From Amycolatopsis nalaikhensis (GTDB lineage: Bacteria > Actinomycetota > Actinomycetes > Mycobacteriales > Pseudonocardiaceae): 64,000 bases of DNA. The DNA lies in NCBI RefSeq assembly GCF_030264295.1, contig NZ_CP127173.1, positions 7,323,501 to 7,387,500 on the forward strand. The letters run 5' to 3'. Under the pieces are notes generated by a model. It did no database searches, was not told the DNA's origin, and saw nothing but the letters and a program-made list of their open reading frames with translations. Made by a program: the position numbers and the translations under genes. Shown here piece by piece: positions 17,247 to 25,815 of this stretch (position 1 is its first letter; every line of letters starts with the position of its first letter).

Positions 17247-17638
17247 GCCGCGTCCTGATCGGAGCGGCCGCGTGCACGCTCGCGCTCACCGGCTTGGTGA
17301 CGCCGGGCGCCGAAGCGGCCTGGGTCAAGAGCGGTCCGGGCACGGCGGCGGCGAAGGCGATCAAGCTCGTCGTCCCCGGAACGCCGACCGTGAACGCCAA
17401 GACCTGCACCGGCAACAGCTACTCGCTCTCCCTCGACTGGAGCTACACCGGCAGCTTGCCACCGCAGTTCGACATCTACGCCGCGACGAACGCGGGAAAG
17501 CCTCCGTCGGTCATCGCCACGGCGACGGGTACCAGCGTCACCCTCACCGGCCTCACCGCGAAGCCCGCGTTCGTCAGCGTCCGCGCCTCGGCGGGGACCT
17601 GGCACGGCACCAGGTCCGGGGAGGTGGCCGCCTGCTGA
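17243..17638 (+). CDS. Small secreted protein, pilus-operon family member 4
   Basis: Encodes 131 residues from GTG at 17243, overlapping the previous stop (GTGA). A signal peptide ends at AEA and the mature protein begins AWVKSGPGTAAAKAIKL, echoing members 1 and 3. The rest looks like a single fibronectin-type beta-sandwich: SYSLSLDWSYTGSLPPQFDI, then VTLTGLTAKPAFVSVRASAG, with cysteines in KTCTGN and at the last residue. Probably secreted and adhesive or structural; this is inferred from fold and context only. Confidence 0.75.
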   Translation: MSRVLIGAAACTLALTGLVTPGAEAAWVKSGPGTAAAKAIKLVVPGTPTVNAKTCTGNSYSLSLDWSYTGSLPPQFDIYAATNAGKPPSVIATATGTSVTLTGLTAKPAFVSVRASAGTWHGTRSGEVAAC

Positions 17639-17689
17639 CCCCGCACCACACCTGAAGACCTCGGCAAACCCTGAACAGAAGGAAAAGAC

Positions 17690-18022
17690 ATGTTGGAAAG
17701 ACTGCGTGCCGCCCGCACCAACCAGGACGGCTTCACCCTGATCGAACTGCTCATCGTCGTCGTGATCCTCGGTGTCCTCGCCGGGGTCGTCGTGTTCGCC
17801 GTGCAGGCGTTCAACGACGAGGGCAAGAACGCCGCCTGCAAGACGGACCTGAAGACCGTCCAGACGGCGGTGGAGGCGTACTACGCCCACGAGCACGCCT
17901 ACCCGGGCACCCTGCAGCTTCTCAAGGACGGGAACTACATCAAGGACCTGCCGGACCCTGACGCGCCCTACACGATCACCTACAACGCGGGGACCGGCGC
18001 CGTCACCGCCGCCTGCGCCTGA
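17690..18022 (+). CDS. Type IV major prepilin (PilA-like)
   Basis: Encodes 110 residues from ATG at 17690 with GAAGGAAAAG upstream. The class III prepilin signal is textbook: a short basic leader ending NQDG, then FTLIELLIVVVILGVLAG, with Glu5 of the mature protein present. The globular part is short (about 70 residues) with two cysteines (AACKTDL and near the C-terminus), as in the compact pilins of Gram-positive bacteria. It is the only prepilin here with a complete classical N-terminus and its own strong hairpin downstream, which fits the major subunit. Confidence 0.93.
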   Translation: MLERLRAARTNQDGFTLIELLIVVVILGVLAGVVVFAVQAFNDEGKNAACKTDLKTVQTAVEAYYAHEHAYPGTLQLLKDGNYIKDLPDPDAPYTITYNAGTGAVTAACA

Positions 18023-18029
18023 CCCCCTT

Positions 18030-18059
18030 CCGCGGGGGTGGGACGACCCACCCCCGCGG
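18030..18059 (+). terminator. Strong stem-loop between prepilin and pilT
   Basis: CCGCGGGGGTGGG (18030-18042) pairs perfectly with CCCACCCCCGCGG (18047-18059) around a 4-base loop ACGA. There is no T-tract. It begins 8 bases after the prepilin stop and ends 25 bases before pilT, so it may be an attenuating terminator or an mRNA-stabilising 3' end that raises pilin expression over the assembly genes. Confidence 0.65.
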
Positions 18060-18083
18060 ACCCCCTCGCCCCGGAGGAGACCC

Positions 18084-19172
18084 ATGCTCACCCTCACCGG
18101 CAGCCGCGTCGACGGCTTGCTCGACGCACTCTGGCAGGCGCGCGGCACCGACCTGCTGCTCACCGCCGGACTGCCACCCCAGCTGCGCGTGCACGGCGAT
18201 CTCTCCGCGGTCCCCGGCCACCCCGCCCTCACCGGCGACGACACCGATGCCCTGCTCGCCGAACTGCTCACCGACGACCAGGCCCGCTCCTGGCGCGCCG
18301 CCCACGAATTCGACTTCTCCTTCAGCTGGCGCGACCACGCCCGCGTTCGCGGCAACGCCTTCACCCAGCGCGGCGACACCGTCGTCGCGCTGCGGATGAT
18401 CCCGCGCCGGATCCCCGACATGACCGAGCTCGGCCTTCCCTCGGTGCTCGGCGACTTCGCCCGGCGGCACCAGGGCCTCGTGCTCGTCACCGGGCCGACC
18501 GGGTCCGGCAAGTCCACGACGCTCGCCGCGGTCATCGACCGGATCAACCGGGAGCGCGCCTGCCACATCCTCACCGTCGAGGACCCGATCGAGTACGTCC
18601 ACGAGCACCGCCGCTCCGCGGTGAACCAGCGCGAGGTCGGCACCGACACCGAGTCGTTCCCCGCCGCCCTGCGCAGCGCGCTGCGTGAGGACCCCGACGT
18701 CCTGCTCGTCGGCGAGATGCGCGACCTCGAGTCCATCCGGTTCGCGCTCACCATCGCCGAGACCGGCCACCTCGTGTTCGCCACCCTGCACACCAACGAC
18801 ACCGCGCAGTCCCTCGCCCGGATGATCGACGTCTTCCCGGCGGGCCAGCAGGAGCAAGTGCGCGTCCAGCTCGCCGCCGCCCTCACCGGGATCGTCTACC
18901 AGCGGCTGCTGCCGCGCGTCGGCGGCGGGCTGGTCGCGGCCTTCGAGGTGCTCGTCGCGAACACCGCCGTGCGCAACCTCATCAAGGAGGGCAAGCCGCA
19001 CCAGCTGCGCAACGTGCTGGTCACCGGGCACCGCGAAGGCATGGTGACGCTCGAGCAGTCGCTCTCCGAACTGGTCGCCGCCGGGCTCGTTTCGCCCGCC
19101 GACGCGGCCGCGCGCAGCCTCCACCCGCAGGACATCGACCCGCGTCCCCGGCCGCGGCGGGTGCCGGCATGA
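18084..19172 (+). CDS. pilT: Type IV pilus retraction ATPase PilT
   Basis: Encodes 362 residues from ATG at 18084 after GGAGGAGA. Walker A GPTGSGKST is at residues 137-145; the Asp box (ILTVEDPIEYVH), Walker B (EDPDVLLVGEMRD) and His box (FATLHTNDTAQSLARMIDVFP) are all present and intact. These belong to PilT, the hexameric motor that disassembles pili, rather than PilB. Length is close to the usual 345-370. Its stop overlaps the pilB start by four bases. A retraction ATPase suggests dynamic pili and perhaps twitching or DNA uptake. Confidence 0.93.
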   Translation: MLTLTGSRVDGLLDALWQARGTDLLLTAGLPPQLRVHGDLSAVPGHPALTGDDTDALLAELLTDDQARSWRAAHEFDFSFSWRDHARVRGNAFTQRGDTVVALRMIPRRIPDMTELGLPSVLGDFARRHQGLVLVTGPTGSGKSTTLAAVIDRINRERACHILTVEDPIEYVHEHRRSAVNQREVGTDTESFPAALRSALREDPDVLLVGEMRDLESIRFALTIAETGHLVFATLHTNDTAQSLARMIDVFPAGQQEQVRVQLAAALTGIVYQRLLPRVGGGLVAAFEVLVANTAVRNLIKEGKPHQLRNVLVTGHREGMVTLEQSLSELVAAGLVSPADAAARSLHPQDIDPRPRPRRVPA

Positions 19173-20698
19173 GACTCCGCACCCAGCCCCGCACCGTCGA
19201 CCTGCGCACGGTGACGCCGGACCGCGCCGCGGCCGAGCTGCTCGGCGAGGCCAAGGCCCGCGAGCTCTGCGCGATCCCGTTGGTCGTGCGCGAAGACACC
19301 GTGCTGGTCGCGGTGGCCGACCCGGCGACGGCACCCGCGCTGCAGCAGGTGCTCGGCCGCCCGGTGACCGTCGCCGTCGCCGACCCGGCCGACATCGTCG
19401 CCACCATCGGGCGCACCTTCCGCGCCCTCACCGGCATCGACCAGCAGGTCAAGGCGTTCGAAGCCCGGGACGCCGTGCGCCGCGACGCCGTCCGCTCCGA
19501 CGGCCCGGCCACCGCGAACGACGACGCGCCGGTGGTGCACGTCGTCTCCTTGATGATCACGCAGGCGCTGCGCGACCGGGCCTCCGACATCCACGTCGAG
19601 CCGCAGGCCGAGCGGGTGCGCGTGCGCTACCGCATCGACGGCGTGCTCCACGACGTCCTCGACCTGCCCGGCTCGATGGGCCCGGCGGTGGTCAGCCGGA
19701 TCAAGATCCTCGCCGGGATGAACATCGTCGAGCGCCGCCGCCCGCAGGACGGCCAGATCAGCATGGACGTCGAAGACCGCCCGGTGGACATCCGGGTGGC
19801 GAGCACGCCGGTCGTCGGCGGCGAGAAGATCGTGCTGCGGCTGCTGGACAAGAGCCGCCCGCTGTTCCGGCTGCGGCAGCTCGGCATGCCCGAAGACACG
19901 GCCACGCGCTACGCGTCGGTGCTGCAGTCGCCCTACGGCATGGTCATCTGCGCCGGGCCGACCGGCAGCGGCAAGACCACGACGCTCTACGGCTCGCTCG
20001 GCGAGCTCGACAGCGCCGAGCGCAACATCATGACCATCGAGGACCCGGTGGAGTACACCATGTCCTCGATCAACCAGATCCAGATCAACGAGCAGACCGG
20101 CGTCACCTTCGCCGACGGTCTCAAGTCGATCCTGCGGCAGGACCCGGACGTCATCCTGGTCGGCGAGGTCCGCGACGCCGACACCGCGCGCATCGCCGTG
20201 CAGTCGGCGCTGACCGGGCACTTCGTGCTCTCGTCGCTGCACGCGACCGACGCCGCGTCGGCGCTGCACCGGTTGCTGGACATGGGGATCGAGGGCTTCC
20301 TCGTGGCGTCGTCGGTCACCGCGGTGCTCGCGCAGCGGCTCGTCCGGCGGATCTGCCTGCGCTGCCGCGAGTACTACGAGCCGTCCGCCGAAGAACTGTC
20401 CTTCATGGACTCCCTCGGCGCGGAGGAGCCCGCGGGCGGGTTCGTCCGCGGGGCCGGCTGCAACTTCTGCGCGCGGACCGGGTTCCTCGACCGCACCGGC
20501 GTCTACGAGCTGATGCCGGTCAGCGAAGGGATCCGCTCGCTGGTGCTGGACAGCGCCCCGCACCGCGAGGTCCACGAGCTGGCCCGCAAGGAAGGCATGC
20601 GGACGCTGCAGGACGAAGCGCTGCGGCTGATCGCCGAGGGCGTCACCACCCCGGCCGAGGTGCTGCGGTCGATCTACCTCACCGGAGGGGCGCGATGA
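19169..20698 (+). CDS. pilB: Type IV pilus assembly ATPase PilB/GspE
   Basis: Encodes 509 residues. An N-terminal MshEN/GspE N-domain (residues about 15-85) precedes the ATPase: DIHVEPQAERVRVRYRIDGVL, Walker A GPTGSGKTT at 263-271, Walker B (RQDPDVILVGEVRDADTA) and the His box (LSSLHATDAASALHRLLDMG). A zinc-finger segment follows (ICLRCREYY ... GCNFCARTGF), the tetracysteine element that marks PilB/GspE and is absent from PilT. It powers pilin polymerisation at the membrane. Four-base overlaps on both sides show tight coupling with pilT and pilC. Confidence 0.94.
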   Translation: MRLRTQPRTVDLRTVTPDRAAAELLGEAKARELCAIPLVVREDTVLVAVADPATAPALQQVLGRPVTVAVADPADIVATIGRTFRALTGIDQQVKAFEARDAVRRDAVRSDGPATANDDAPVVHVVSLMITQALRDRASDIHVEPQAERVRVRYRIDGVLHDVLDLPGSMGPAVVSRIKILAGMNIVERRRPQDGQISMDVEDRPVDIRVASTPVVGGEKIVLRLLDKSRPLFRLRQLGMPEDTATRYASVLQSPYGMVICAGPTGSGKTTTLYGSLGELDSAERNIMTIEDPVEYTMSSINQIQINEQTGVTFADGLKSILRQDPDVILVGEVRDADTARIAVQSALTGHFVLSSLHATDAASALHRLLDMGIEGFLVASSVTAVLAQRLVRRICLRCREYYEPSAEELSFMDSLGAEEPAGGFVRGAGCNFCARTGFLDRTGVYELMPVSEGIRSLVLDSAPHREVHELARKEGMRTLQDEALRLIAEGVTTPAEVLRSIYLTGGAR

Positions 20699-21900
20699 AC
20701 CGCTACGCCTACGTCGCCACCGGCCCGGACGGCACGCGCACGAGCGGTGTCCAGAAGGCCGCCGACGCCGATTCCGCGGTGCTCGCATTGTACGAACGCG
20801 AGCTGCGGGACATCGAGCTCACCGAGAAGAAGAGCGTGCTGCAGCTCGAGCTGACCGCGCCTCGCGTCAAGCGCGAGGTCGTCATGCACCTCTCGCGCCA
20901 GCTCGGCGCGTTCGTCCGGGCCGGGCTGCCGCTGATCGACGCGGTGCGGATCCTCGGCGACGAGGCGGCGAACTCGACCGTGGCCCGGATGCTGCGCCAG
21001 GTCGAGCAGGGCCTGCGCGGCGGCGAGCGGCTGTCGGACTGCATCGACCGGCACCCGAAGGTCTTCCCGGAGTTCTACCGCGAGATCCTGCGCTCGGCCG
21101 AGCTGAGCGGGCAGCTCGACGTCGTCCTCGACCAGCTCGCGAACTACCTGGAACGCGACCTCGAAGCCCGGCGGCGGATCAAGGCCGCGATGATCTACCC
21201 GGCGATGATCGCGCTGATGTCCGTGGTGACGGTCGTCGTGTTGGCGACGTTCGTGCTGCCGCGGTTCAAGACGTTCTTCGCCAGCCTGCACGCGACGCTG
21301 CCGCTGCCCACCCGCATCCTGCTGGCCATCACCGACTTCCTCGGCTCGTGGTGGTGGGCGCTGCTCGGCGGTGTCCTCGCTCTCGGCCTGCTGTACTTCG
21401 CCGTGGTGCGCACGCCGTCCGGCCGCTACGCCCGCGACCGGGTCGTGCTGAGCCTCCCGGCGATCGGGCCCACCGTGCGGCACGCGCTCGTCGAGCGGTT
21501 CTGCCGGATCCTGTCCTCGATGGTCAGTGCCGGCGTGCCACTCCCGGAAGCCTTGCGCGTCGCCACGGAGTCGTTGCGCAACCGGGTGTTCATGCGCGCG
21601 CTCGGCCGGGTCGGCGAGGCCGTGCTCGAAGGCGAAGGGCTCGCCCGGCCGCTGGCCGGATCCGGGCTGCTGCCGGTGACCGCCGCGCAGATGATCCGCG
21701 TCGGCGAGGACACCGGCACCCTGGACACGCAGCTGGAAGTCACCGCCCAGTACTACGAAGGCGAGCTCGACTACCGGCTGAAGAAGCTCACCGCGCTGTT
21801 CGAGCCGGCCGTGATCGTCGTGATGGGCCTGCTCGTCGGGTTCGTCGCCGTCGCGCTCGTGTCGGCGATGTACGGCATCTTCAACCAGGTGCACGTCTGA
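20695..21900 (+). CDS. pilC: Type IV pilus inner-membrane platform protein PilC/GspF
   Basis: Encodes 401 residues, the family's normal length. Two GspF domains are visible: the first with VMHLSRQLGAFVRAGLPLIDAV and a later RRIKAAMIYPAMIALMSVVT, the second with RFCRILSSMVSAGVPLPEAL and VGEDTGTLDTQLEVTAQYYEGE, then a final hydrophobic helix (PAVIVVMGLLVGFVAVALVSA). PilC forms the platform that couples the ATPase motors to pilin extraction. The start overlaps pilB, and the stop overlaps the next prepilin-like gene (TGATG). Confidence 0.94.
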   Translation: MNRYAYVATGPDGTRTSGVQKAADADSAVLALYERELRDIELTEKKSVLQLELTAPRVKREVVMHLSRQLGAFVRAGLPLIDAVRILGDEAANSTVARMLRQVEQGLRGGERLSDCIDRHPKVFPEFYREILRSAELSGQLDVVLDQLANYLERDLEARRRIKAAMIYPAMIALMSVVTVVVLATFVLPRFKTFFASLHATLPLPTRILLAITDFLGSWWWALLGGVLALGLLYFAVVRTPSGRYARDRVVLSLPAIGPTVRHALVERFCRILSSMVSAGVPLPEALRVATESLRNRVFMRALGRVGEAVLEGEGLARPLAGSGLLPVTAAQMIRVGEDTGTLDTQLEVTAQYYEGELDYRLKKLTALFEPAVIVVMGLLVGFVAVALVSAMYGIFNQVHV

Positions 21901-22340
21901 TGGAGACCGACGACCGGGGCGAGACGCTCCTCGAGCTGCTGATCGCGGTGGCGATCCTCGGCATCGCGGTGGTCGCGATCGTCGGCGGCATCGGCGTCGG
22001 CGTGCTGATGTCCGACGTCCACCGCAAGCAGGCGACCGCGGGCACCGCCGCGCGCGACTTCGGCGAGGCGATCGAGCACAAGGTGCTGGCCGGGGGCTAC
22101 GTGCTGTGCGCGTCGCCGTCGAGCTACGCCACGCCGCCGGGCTACACCGCACCCACGGGCTTCACCACCTCGGTGACGTCGGTGCGGTACTGGTCCGGGA
22201 CCGCCTGGGGGAGCAGCTGCGGCGCGGACAGCGGGCTGCAGCAGGTGAACGTGCGGGTCGCGAGCACCGACGGCCGGGCGAGCGAACAGCTGACCGTCGT
22301 GGTGCGGCGCGGCTGCGGGCTGAAGGACGCGCTGTGCTGA
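21900..22340 (+). CDS. Prepilin-like protein (PilV/PilI type minor pilin)
   Basis: Encodes 146 residues from ATG at 21900 that overlaps the pilC stop. Leader METDDRG is followed by ETLLELLIAVAILGIAVVAIV, a prepilin N-terminus with Glu at position +5, but the usual Phe/Met at +1 is Glu, an unusual first residue for a processed pilin. The C-terminal domain has paired cysteines (VLCASP, SSCGAD, RGCGLKDALC). Position and size suggest a minor pilin priming the tip complex. Confidence 0.83.
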   Translation: METDDRGETLLELLIAVAILGIAVVAIVGGIGVGVLMSDVHRKQATAGTAARDFGEAIEHKVLAGGYVLCASPSSYATPPGYTAPTGFTTSVTSVRYWSGTAWGSSCGADSGLQQVNVRVASTDGRASEQLTVVVRRGCGLKDALC

Positions 22341-22960
22341 GCCGCCGGTCCGACGCCGGGTTCACCCTGGTCGAGCTGCTGATCGTGGTCGTGCTGCTCG
22401 GCGTGGTCGTCGCGCCGGTCGCCACCGCGGTGATGCTGTCGATCCGCACCACCGACGCCACCTCCCGCCGGCTGGAGCTGTCGCACGACGCCCAGCAGAG
22501 CTCGGCGTTCTTCGCCCAGGACGTCGCCACGACCGGCCTGCGCGACTACTCCGGCCAGATCGCCAACGGCGAGGTCCCGTTCTCGCCGTCGGTCCAGCTC
22601 GACGCCGCCCACGACGCCGGTGGCCAGGTCTGCGGCAATGCCGCGACGCCGGTTTCGGTGCTGCGGCTGCTGTCCGACGACTGGGACACCAGCACCCCGG
22701 CGGCGACCCGCCGCACGGTGGTCGTCGCCTACTACCTCGCCGGGACCGAGCTGCACCGCCTGCGTTGCGTGGGTTCCGCGGCCCCGGCGTCCGACGCGGT
22801 GGTCGCCCACAACGTCGCGCCGGGCAGCGCGGTCGTGGCCTGCAGCAGCACGTGCACCGCCGCCGCCGTCCCGCAGTGGGTGAAGCTCTCCTTCACCGCC
22901 GCCGCCGGCGACGCCGACCCCTATCCCGTCACTCTGTTCGGCCAGCGGAGGCAGTCATGA
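22334..22960 (+). CDS. Prepilin-like protein (PilW/PilJ type minor pilin)
   Basis: Encodes 208 residues from GTG at 22334, overlapping the previous gene by seven bases. Leader VLSRRSDAG is followed by FTLVELLIVVVLLGVVVAPVA, a complete class III prepilin signal with Glu+5. The C-terminal domain is larger than that of the other prepilins and contains four cysteines (GQVCGNA, LRCVGS, VACSSTCTA). PilW-like minor pilins help to start pilus assembly. It overlaps the PilX-like gene by four bases. Confidence 0.85.
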   Translation: MLSRRSDAGFTLVELLIVVVLLGVVVAPVATAVMLSIRTTDATSRRLELSHDAQQSSAFFAQDVATTGLRDYSGQIANGEVPFSPSVQLDAAHDAGGQVCGNAATPVSVLRLLSDDWDTSTPAATRRTVVVAYYLAGTELHRLRCVGSAAPASDAVVAHNVAPGSAVVACSSTCTAAAVPQWVKLSFTAAAGDADPYPVTLFGQRRQS

Positions 22961-24957
22961 AACGCCGGTGGGTCCACGACGACAGCGGAGCCGCGCTCCC
23001 GCTGGTGCTCGTCCTGGTCACGGTGATCGCCGTGGTGCTGGGCGCGGTGCTGTCGTTCGCCGACACGAGCGTCCGCACCACGGTGAACCTGCGCGACCAG
23101 GCGGCCTCGGCGTACACCGCCGACGGCGCGTTGCAGGCGGCCATCAACCAGATCCGCAACAGCGGCTTCACCGGCGCGCCCGGCCAGCACTGCTTCGGCG
23201 GCTCCGACACGCTCACGCTCCCGGCGTTCGGCGGTGCCGACTCGGCGGCCGTCTCGTGCACCGCCGACCCGGCGAAGGTGCTGATCCAGTGCCAGTCGCT
23301 GAGCGTCTGCAACCGGCCGGGCAACGCGATTCTCACCCTCGGCACGGGCGGCGAGGACGGGCTGAACATCCAGCAGCCGACCGGGTCGTCGTTCCGGGTC
23401 CACGGGGTCGTCTACTCGAACTCGAACATCAACGTGGTCAACGGCTCGCTCGACACGAACACGGCGGTGTACGCGAAGGGCGCGTGCGCGGGCACCATCC
23501 GGAGCACGCCCGCCGCGTCCTGCGGCTACGGCGGGTCGAGCGCCGGCGCGGACCCGGGGTACGCGCCCGCGCTGACGTCCGTGCCGCCGCGCCAGTCCCT
23601 GCCGCCGTGCACCAAGGCGGGCTCGCTGGTCACCTTCACCCCCGGCTACTACGACGACGCCGCCGGGCTCTCGGCGATGATGTCGAGCAGCAGCAAGTGC
23701 AAGGACAGCACGTGGTGGTTCAAGCCGGGCACGTACTACTTCGACTTCCACAACAACGCGGCGGTCCGCCCGCCGTCGCTGCCCAACGGCGAAGACGTGT
23801 GGACGATCGACAACGGCTACCTCGTCGGCGGCACACCGGTGGACGAGAGCGGCCGGATCGTGGCGACGCCGTCGGTCCCGGCGAAGATCCCGGGCGCCTG
23901 CGACAACCCGATCGAGGACGCCAACGCGGTCGGCGTCCAGTTCGTCTTCGGTGGCGACAGCCGGCTGGCGGTCAAGGCCGGGCAGGCCGAGATCTGCGGG
24001 ACCTACAGCGGGTCGAAGCCGCCGGTCGCGTTGTACGGGCTCACCTCGGGCGCGGAAGCCCCGGTGACGGCCACGCTCGCGCCGACCGGGGTCACGCCCG
24101 GCGCCTTCACCGACGCCACGCCCGCCAAGGTGTCCACAGTGGACGGCAACGCGGCGACCTGGGTCAACACGGCGGGTGGCGCCCAGAGCGCGACCCTGGC
24201 CACCACGGGGTACACGCCGACCGCGGCGATCCCGGCGGGGTCGATCCTCAGCGCCGCCCGCGTGCGCGTGGTGCACGGCAACGACAACGGGTCCACGCAG
24301 GACAACCTGTCGGTGCAGCTGGGGTCGACCACGGCCGGAGTGCCGTCCTACGGCGACAATGCGACGCACACTGACTTCGTCGACGTCACGAGCGCGCTCG
24401 CGCAGCAGGTCTACGACGGGGCCTTCACCGGTGCGCAGCTGAGCTACACCGCCGCCGTGCGGCACAAGGGCATCGAGCGGCTGGACGCCCTCCAGCTCGA
24501 GCTCACCTACACCCCGCCCGCGTTGCGCGCCGGAAGCGGCTGCACCCAGCTGCCGTACACCACGAGCGCCGCGTGTGCGCTGGTGACGTCGGTGAACAAC
24601 TCGGGCAACCGGTTCTACGTGCAGGGCACCACCTACGCGCCCAAGGCGGCACTGGACATGACGCTCAACAACGCCGCCGAGCCGATCTTCCGCTTCGGCG
24701 TCATCGCCCGGTCGTTGTGGGTGAAGCTGACCGGCAGCGTGACGTTCTCCGGCCCGATCATCGAGGTGCCGGACGACTCGCCGGGGTTCGTGTTCGGCGT
24801 CTACCTGAGCGCCTACGTCTGCCCGGGCGCGGGCGCGTGCGCGCCGAGCGGGACGGCGGCCGCGCGGGCGCGGGTGGCCTATGTGGACGGTGATCCGACG
24901 AACCCGGTGCCGGGCAAGCGGCAGGTGTCGGTGCTGAGCTGGTCGGGTGCCCGGTGA
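22957..24957 (+). CDS. Large PilX-like pilus-associated surface protein
   Basis: Encodes 666 residues. The N-terminus (DDSGAALPLVLVLVTVIAVVLG) resembles PilX N-domains: a short charged leader, Gly-Ala-Ala-Leu-Pro, then one membrane helix, without a classical FTLIE motif. The remaining 620 residues are extracytoplasmic and low in charge, with many cysteines (for example QHCFGG, VSCTAD, IQCQSLSVCN). A beta-sandwich resembling a carbohydrate-binding or adhesin module lies at about residues 369-520, then a second repeat-like region. It is far longer than PilX (about 170-200 residues), so it may be a tip adhesin. The family is not recognised beyond the N-terminus. Confidence 0.75.
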   Translation: MKRRWVHDDSGAALPLVLVLVTVIAVVLGAVLSFADTSVRTTVNLRDQAASAYTADGALQAAINQIRNSGFTGAPGQHCFGGSDTLTLPAFGGADSAAVSCTADPAKVLIQCQSLSVCNRPGNAILTLGTGGEDGLNIQQPTGSSFRVHGVVYSNSNINVVNGSLDTNTAVYAKGACAGTIRSTPAASCGYGGSSAGADPGYAPALTSVPPRQSLPPCTKAGSLVTFTPGYYDDAAGLSAMMSSSSKCKDSTWWFKPGTYYFDFHNNAAVRPPSLPNGEDVWTIDNGYLVGGTPVDESGRIVATPSVPAKIPGACDNPIEDANAVGVQFVFGGDSRLAVKAGQAEICGTYSGSKPPVALYGLTSGAEAPVTATLAPTGVTPGAFTDATPAKVSTVDGNAATWVNTAGGAQSATLATTGYTPTAAIPAGSILSAARVRVVHGNDNGSTQDNLSVQLGSTTAGVPSYGDNATHTDFVDVTSALAQQVYDGAFTGAQLSYTAAVRHKGIERLDALQLELTYTPPALRAGSGCTQLPYTTSAACALVTSVNNSGNRFYVQGTTYAPKAALDMTLNNAAEPIFRFGVIARSLWVKLTGSVTFSGPIIEVPDDSPGFVFGVYLSAYVCPGAGACAPSGTAAARARVAYVDGDPTNPVPGKRQVSVLSWSGAR

Positions 24958-25730
24958 TCGCCGTCGCCGCCGCCGTGCTGGGGCTGCTCGTCGGCTCGTT
25001 CCTCAACGTCGTCGTGCACCGGGTGCCGCGCGGCGAGTCGGTGGTCCGCCCGCCGTCGCGGTGCCCGGGGTGCGGCGCGGGCATCCGGGCCCGGCACAAC
25101 GTGCCCGTGCTGGGCTGGCTGCTGCTGCGCGGCCGGTGCGCGGGCTGCGGCGGCCGGATCAGCGTGCGCTACCCGCTGGTCGAGCTGGGTACGGCGGGGT
25201 TGTTCGCGGTGCTCGCGCTCCGCCTGCCGCTCCCGGACCTCCCGGCGTTCCTGTACCTCGCGGCGGCGGGCCTCGCGCTGGCGCTGATCGACGTCGACAC
25301 GCGGCGCCTGCCGAACGCGCTCGTGCTGCCCGCCTACCCGGTGCTGGCCGTACTGCTGACGGCGTCGGCGTGGTGGCAGGGCGATTGGTGGTCACTGGCC
25401 CGCGCGGCGGTGGGCGGCGCGGCCCTCTTCGGCGGCTACCTGCTCCTGGCGGTGGTGTACCCGGCGGGCATGGGCTTCGGTGACGTCCGCCTGGCGGGGG
25501 TGCTGGGCGGGATCCTGGCCTACCTGTCGTGGTCGGCGTTGGTGATCGGCGCGTTCGCGGCGTTCCTGCTCGGCGCGGTCGCCGGGGTGGCGGTGCTGGC
25601 GTCCGGCGGCGGCCGGAAGACGGCGCTGCCGTTCGGGCCGTTCATGCTCGGCGGGGCGCTGCTGGCGGTGTTCGCCGCCGGGCCGCTCGGGACGGCCTAC
25701 GGGGAGCTCGTCGGCGCGATCGCGCGCTGA
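24954..25730 (+). CDS. pilD: Prepilin peptidase PilD (A24 aspartic protease)
   Basis: Encodes 258 residues from GTG at 24954, overlapping the PilX-like gene. The cytoplasmic zinc-binding loop has two CxxC pairs (SRCPGCGAG and GRCAGCGGR) and the protease motifs carry both catalytic aspartates, in ALIDVDTRRLPN and in MGFGDVRLAG (GxGD). About eight membrane helices are visible. The N-terminal PSRCPGC region indicates the bifunctional form that can also methylate the mature pilin N-terminus. It ends the pilus operon. Confidence 0.94.
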   Translation: MIAVAAAVLGLLVGSFLNVVVHRVPRGESVVRPPSRCPGCGAGIRARHNVPVLGWLLLRGRCAGCGGRISVRYPLVELGTAGLFAVLALRLPLPDLPAFLYLAAAGLALALIDVDTRRLPNALVLPAYPVLAVLLTASAWWQGDWWSLARAAVGGAALFGGYLLLAVVYPAGMGFGDVRLAGVLGGILAYLSWSALVIGAFAAFLLGAVAGVAVLASGGGRKTALPFGPFMLGGALLAVFAAGPLGTAYGELVGAIAR

Positions 25731-25815
25731 CGCCCGGGCGGCTCTGGCGCGGGCCCGCCGGGCGGGCCAAGGTGAACCTCGACGATCCGGCGCACACCGG
25801 GGAAACGAGGGCGTG

